NCBI GenBank assembly: GCA_016303035.1
Contig: JAEDML010000010.1
Coordinates: forward strand, 1-14,255
Direction: 5' to 3'
Origin: Clostridiaceae bacterium
Lineage (GTDB): Bacteria; Bacillota; Clostridia; Oscillospirales; Acutalibacteraceae
DNA: 14,255 nt
In this document: positions 11,664 to 14,255 of the stretch, in pieces
Layout of the letters: each line of letters starts with the position of its first letter
Position numbering within the stretch: position 1 is the stretch's first letter
The notes under the pieces: model-generated
The model's input: only the letters and a program-made list of their open reading frames with translations
Told to the model about the DNA's origin: nothing
Databases searched by the model: none
Program-made: the position numbers and the translations under genes

Positions 11664-14255
11664 ATGATATGGCACAGCTCGGATTCTGCAAGCGTGTTGC
11701 AGACGCTGGAGGTTGACGATAAAAAGGGTCTTGCCAACGGAGTCGCGTATATGCGCCTTGAAAAGTACGGACGGAATGTTATTTCCAAGATAAAGAAACC
11801 TACATTTTTAAATAGGTTTGTATCTCAGCTTAAAAGCAAGATTGTAATAGCGCTTATGGTTACGGCGGTCTTGTCCTTTGCAGTATCGCTTATTTACAAT
11901 GAAAAGGACTTTTATTCGCCCCTGCTTATAATTGCAATTGCGGTAATTAACGCGCTTGTCAGCGCCTATCACATTCACAATTGTGACAATGCGATAGAAG
12001 CGATGAAAAATATTACCAATTCCGGCGCTACGGTGTTGAGAGACGGTATTGTTAAAGCGGTCACTTCGGACGAACTGGTGCCGGGAGATATTATTTTGCT
12101 TGAAGCAGGCGATTATATTTCTGCCGACGCGAGAATTATTGAATGCAGTGAATTCCGCTGTAACGAATCAGCTATTACAGGCGAGGATATTCCGGTAGAA
12201 AAGCGGAGCGACGCGGTTCTTGACGATATAGAACCGCTTGATAAGCGTGTGAATATGGTATATTCGGGCTCAAGCGTTGTTCACGGCAGTGCAAAAGCGG
12301 TTGTGGTAGCAACGGGACTTAACACCGAAATCGGACATACCGAGACGATAATTCAGCAAACGGGGGAGGACAGGCTTCCCCTTGAAGGCGAGCTTGATAC
12401 TGTAGGCAGGGTTGTAAACGCGGCGGTTTTAATTGTCTGCGCGGCGGTTTTTGTTATCAGTATGATACAGAATTTCTCTTCGGGTACATTCGCAAGTATG
12501 ACCTTAAAGATGCTTGTAAACTCGGTAGCGCTTGCCGTTGCCGCCATTCCCGAGGGACTTCCGGCAATCGCCACAATCGTCATTGCAATCGGTATTCAAA
12601 GAATTATGCATGACAGTATTATAATTAAGGACGCTAAAGCGCTTGAATTACTCGGCAAGACCGATGTTATTTGTTCCGATAAAACAGGTGTTTTGACCCG
12701 CAATAAAATGAAACTGAGCCGTATTTATGACGGCAAAATCATAACCGATGTTGAAAACGAGCCGGTAGGCGAGGTCGCGGCTATGATACTGCGGCTTGCG
12801 GCTGCCTGCTCGACCCTTGAAAACGATTCTACGGAATATGCAATAGCCAATGCCTGTCTTGCATATAATTCAATGTCGGAAAAGGATATTGAGGATATGT
12901 TTCCGCGTATATCGGAAATACCGTTTGATTCCGAGCGCAAGACCATGACTACGATAAATATGATAAATGAGCGTCCGTTTGCAATAGTAAAGGGCGCGCC
13001 GGAAATCATAGTTCCTAAGTGCGTTGACTGCGACAGTGAAAAGATACTTAAAATCAATGATGAGCTTGCCGATGAAGCCCTGAGAATCGTCTGTATCGCT
13101 ATGAAGCCGCTTGATACTATTCCCGCAAATCCCAATCCCGAGGAAATTGAGAGCGGACTTACCTTTGTTGGACTTTTGGGACTTATAGATCCGCCGAGGG
13201 ACGAGTCGGTAAAGGATATCGAAACCTGTGATAACGCCGGTATAAAAACGGTTATGATAACGGGTGATAACCTTATAACCGCAAAGGCGATAGCGCGCAG
13301 AATAGGCATTTTAAAGGACGGTACTAAGGCTATTACCGGCGCCGAGCTTGATGAAATGACCGATGAAGAGCTTGGCGAAAACATTGAAAAGTATACCGTT
13401 TTTGCAAGAACTACCCCAAACGATAAGCTGCGTATTATAAAGGCATTAAAGGCAAACAAAAAGACCGTTGCCGTAACGGGTGACAGCGTAAGCGACGCCG
13501 ACGCGCTTGCCGCCGCCGATGTAGGCTGTGCAATCGGCAGATTCGGTGCCGATGTTGCAAAGGGCAACGCCGATATTATAATAACAAATAACCGCTTTAA
13601 TTCAATAGTAGCGGCTGTAAGGGAAAGCCGAGGTCTGTTTGCCAATATTAAGAAATCCGTGCATTATCTTTTAAGCTGTAACATAGCCGAACTTGCGGCT
13701 ATGCTGTTCGGTACGGTAATCTTCCGCGCGTTTCCGCTTGCGTCGGTGCAGCTGCTTTGGATAAATCTGCTTACCGACTGCGCTCCCGCAATATCCTTAA
13801 GTATGGAAAGGGGAGAGGAGTCGGTTATGAAAAAACAGCCCTGTGAAGTAGGCAGGCTGTTTGATATTAAAAATACGGTTTCAATAGCAATTCAGGCTGT
13901 TTTTATTGCGGTTATGACCCTGATATCATACGCGGTAGGAAACAAAGCGGGACATTCGGTTGCTATGACAATGGCGTTTGTAACCTTGGGACTTTCGCAG
14001 ATATTCCACTGCTACAATAACAAAAGCGAAGCGAGCATTATAAATAAGAATTTGCTTTCAAACAGGCTTATGAATTTTGCAAATCTGCTTACAATGTTTC
14101 TTATTGTCTTTCTTGTGCTTACGCCGGCAGGCTTTGTATTCAGCCTTACGGTATTAAACGCATCGCAGTTCTTCACCGCGCTGCTCTTTGCGTTTTTAAT
14201 AGTTCCGCTTTGCGAAGCGCTTAAGCTGATATATAAATTTACGGATGTTAGATAA
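11664..14255 (+). CDS. P2-type cation-transporting ATPase, probably calcium
   Basis: This membrane pump couples ATP hydrolysis to cation export. The 863-residue protein has an N-terminal cation-ATPase domain (1-50), ten likely transmembrane segments, the actuator motif TGE (172-174), phosphorylation site Asp339 in SDKTGVLT, the nucleotide-binding KGAPE (443-447), DPPR (509-512), TGDN (533-536) and the hinge GDSVSDADAL (606-615). Calcium-site residues of the SERCA type are kept: Glu297 in PEGLP, Asn673 and Glu676 in SCNIAEL, and Asn701, Thr704 and Asp705 in WINLLTD. The TM8 glutamate (SERCA Glu908) appears to be glycine. Two catalytic signatures deviate from consensus (DKTGTLT and GDGVNDAPAL). 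The ATG at 11664 has only a distant SD (AAAGG). It follows nfo by 36 bases with no terminator, so it is probably in the same operon. The stop codon ends the window. Confidence 0.9.
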   Translation: MIWHSSDSASVLQTLEVDDKKGLANGVAYMRLEKYGRNVISKIKKPTFLNRFVSQLKSKIVIALMVTAVLSFAVSLIYNEKDFYSPLLIIAIAVINALVSAYHIHNCDNAIEAMKNITNSGATVLRDGIVKAVTSDELVPGDIILLEAGDYISADARIIECSEFRCNESAITGEDIPVEKRSDAVLDDIEPLDKRVNMVYSGSSVVHGSAKAVVVATGLNTEIGHTETIIQQTGEDRLPLEGELDTVGRVVNAAVLIVCAAVFVISMIQNFSSGTFASMTLKMLVNSVALAVAAIPEGLPAIATIVIAIGIQRIMHDSIIIKDAKALELLGKTDVICSDKTGVLTRNKMKLSRIYDGKIITDVENEPVGEVAAMILRLAAACSTLENDSTEYAIANACLAYNSMSEKDIEDMFPRISEIPFDSERKTMTTINMINERPFAIVKGAPEIIVPKCVDCDSEKILKINDELADEALRIVCIAMKPLDTIPANPNPEEIESGLTFVGLLGLIDPPRDESVKDIETCDNAGIKTVMITGDNLITAKAIARRIGILKDGTKAITGAELDEMTDEELGENIEKYTVFARTTPNDKLRIIKALKANKKTVAVTGDSVSDADALAAADVGCAIGRFGADVAKGNADIIITNNRFNSIVAAVRESRGLFANIKKSVHYLLSCNIAELAAMLFGTVIFRAFPLASVQLLWINLLTDCAPAISLSMERGEESVMKKQPCEVGRLFDIKNTVSIAIQAVFIAVMTLISYAVGNKAGHSVAMTMAFVTLGLSQIFHCYNNKSEASIINKNLLSNRLMNFANLLTMFLIVFLVLTPAGFVFSLTVLNASQFFTALLFAFLIVPLCEALKLIYKFTDVR

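Noticed and set aside
12725..13645. 306-codon open frame on the minus strand inside the ATPase gene
   Set aside because: It is a shadow of a strongly supported gene, low in complexity (Ser/Ile/Ala-rich), with no SD and no recognisable domain.
1..14255. Mobile element, CRISPR array, defence system, phage or biosynthetic cluster
   Set aside because: No transposase, integrase, repeat-spacer pattern, toxin-antitoxin pair, phage gene or cluster-type enzyme set is present. All genes belong to common chromosomal families.

Overview
The window reads as an ordinary chromosomal region of an endospore-forming Clostridia bacterium (Firmicutes/Bacillota). The evidence is a complete sigma-G gene, a YtfJ/GerW sporulation protein, the ScpA-ScpB condensin pair, a spore-type D,D-carboxypeptidase, S21, SecG and many TTG starts with strong Shine-Dalgarno (SD) sites. 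The mix of families and frequent ATA isoleucine codons would suit an Oscillospirales/Ruminococcaceae-like gut lineage, but I cannot fix the genus. I see no tRNA, rRNA, IS element, CRISPR array, prophage or plasmid marker.

Layout. (1) 1-850: sigG, with a good match to a sigma-F promoter just upstream. (2) 860-1682: a monocistronic SGNH hydrolase with its own promoter and a clear terminator. (3) 1683-4107, minus strand: citrate synthase, then a DegV fatty-acid-binding protein with its own consensus promoter; the DegV gene converges on the SGNH gene across a short structured gap. (4) 4108-4279: divergent intergenic region with a 25-bp perfect inverted repeat and a strong promoter. (5) 4280-9568: a tightly packed run of eight genes, M50 protease-scpA-scpB-DUF2953-ytfJ-D,D-carboxypeptidase-rluB-GNAT-like, with junctions of -4 to about +52 nt. 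(6) secG, with its own promoter and terminator. (7) rpsU (58 codons), with a consensus promoter, a palindrome at the predicted transcription start and a leader hairpin over its SD site. (8) 10225-14255: the rpsU terminator, then yqeG, an endonuclease IV-family gene and a P2-type cation ATPase whose stop codon is the last base of the window.

How the genes fit together. The large operon joins chromosome condensation (ScpAB), an intramembrane protease, spore assembly and germination (DUF2953/YtfJ), peptidoglycan trimming (D,D-carboxypeptidase) and ribosome maturation (RluB). Its scpA-scpB-dac-rluB backbone matches the order scpA-scpB-ypuI-dacB-spmA-spmB-rluB of Bacillus subtilis, with ytfJ and a DUF2953 gene in place of ypuI and no spmAB. 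sigG and ytfJ tie the region to forespore development.

I found no convincing undescribed multi-gene system. The points most worth a second look are the P-type ATPase with altered signature motifs, the dyad upstream of citrate synthase that contains a CcpC-like half-site arrangement, the rpsU leader, and the rpsU terminator that leaves no room for a separate yqeG promoter.
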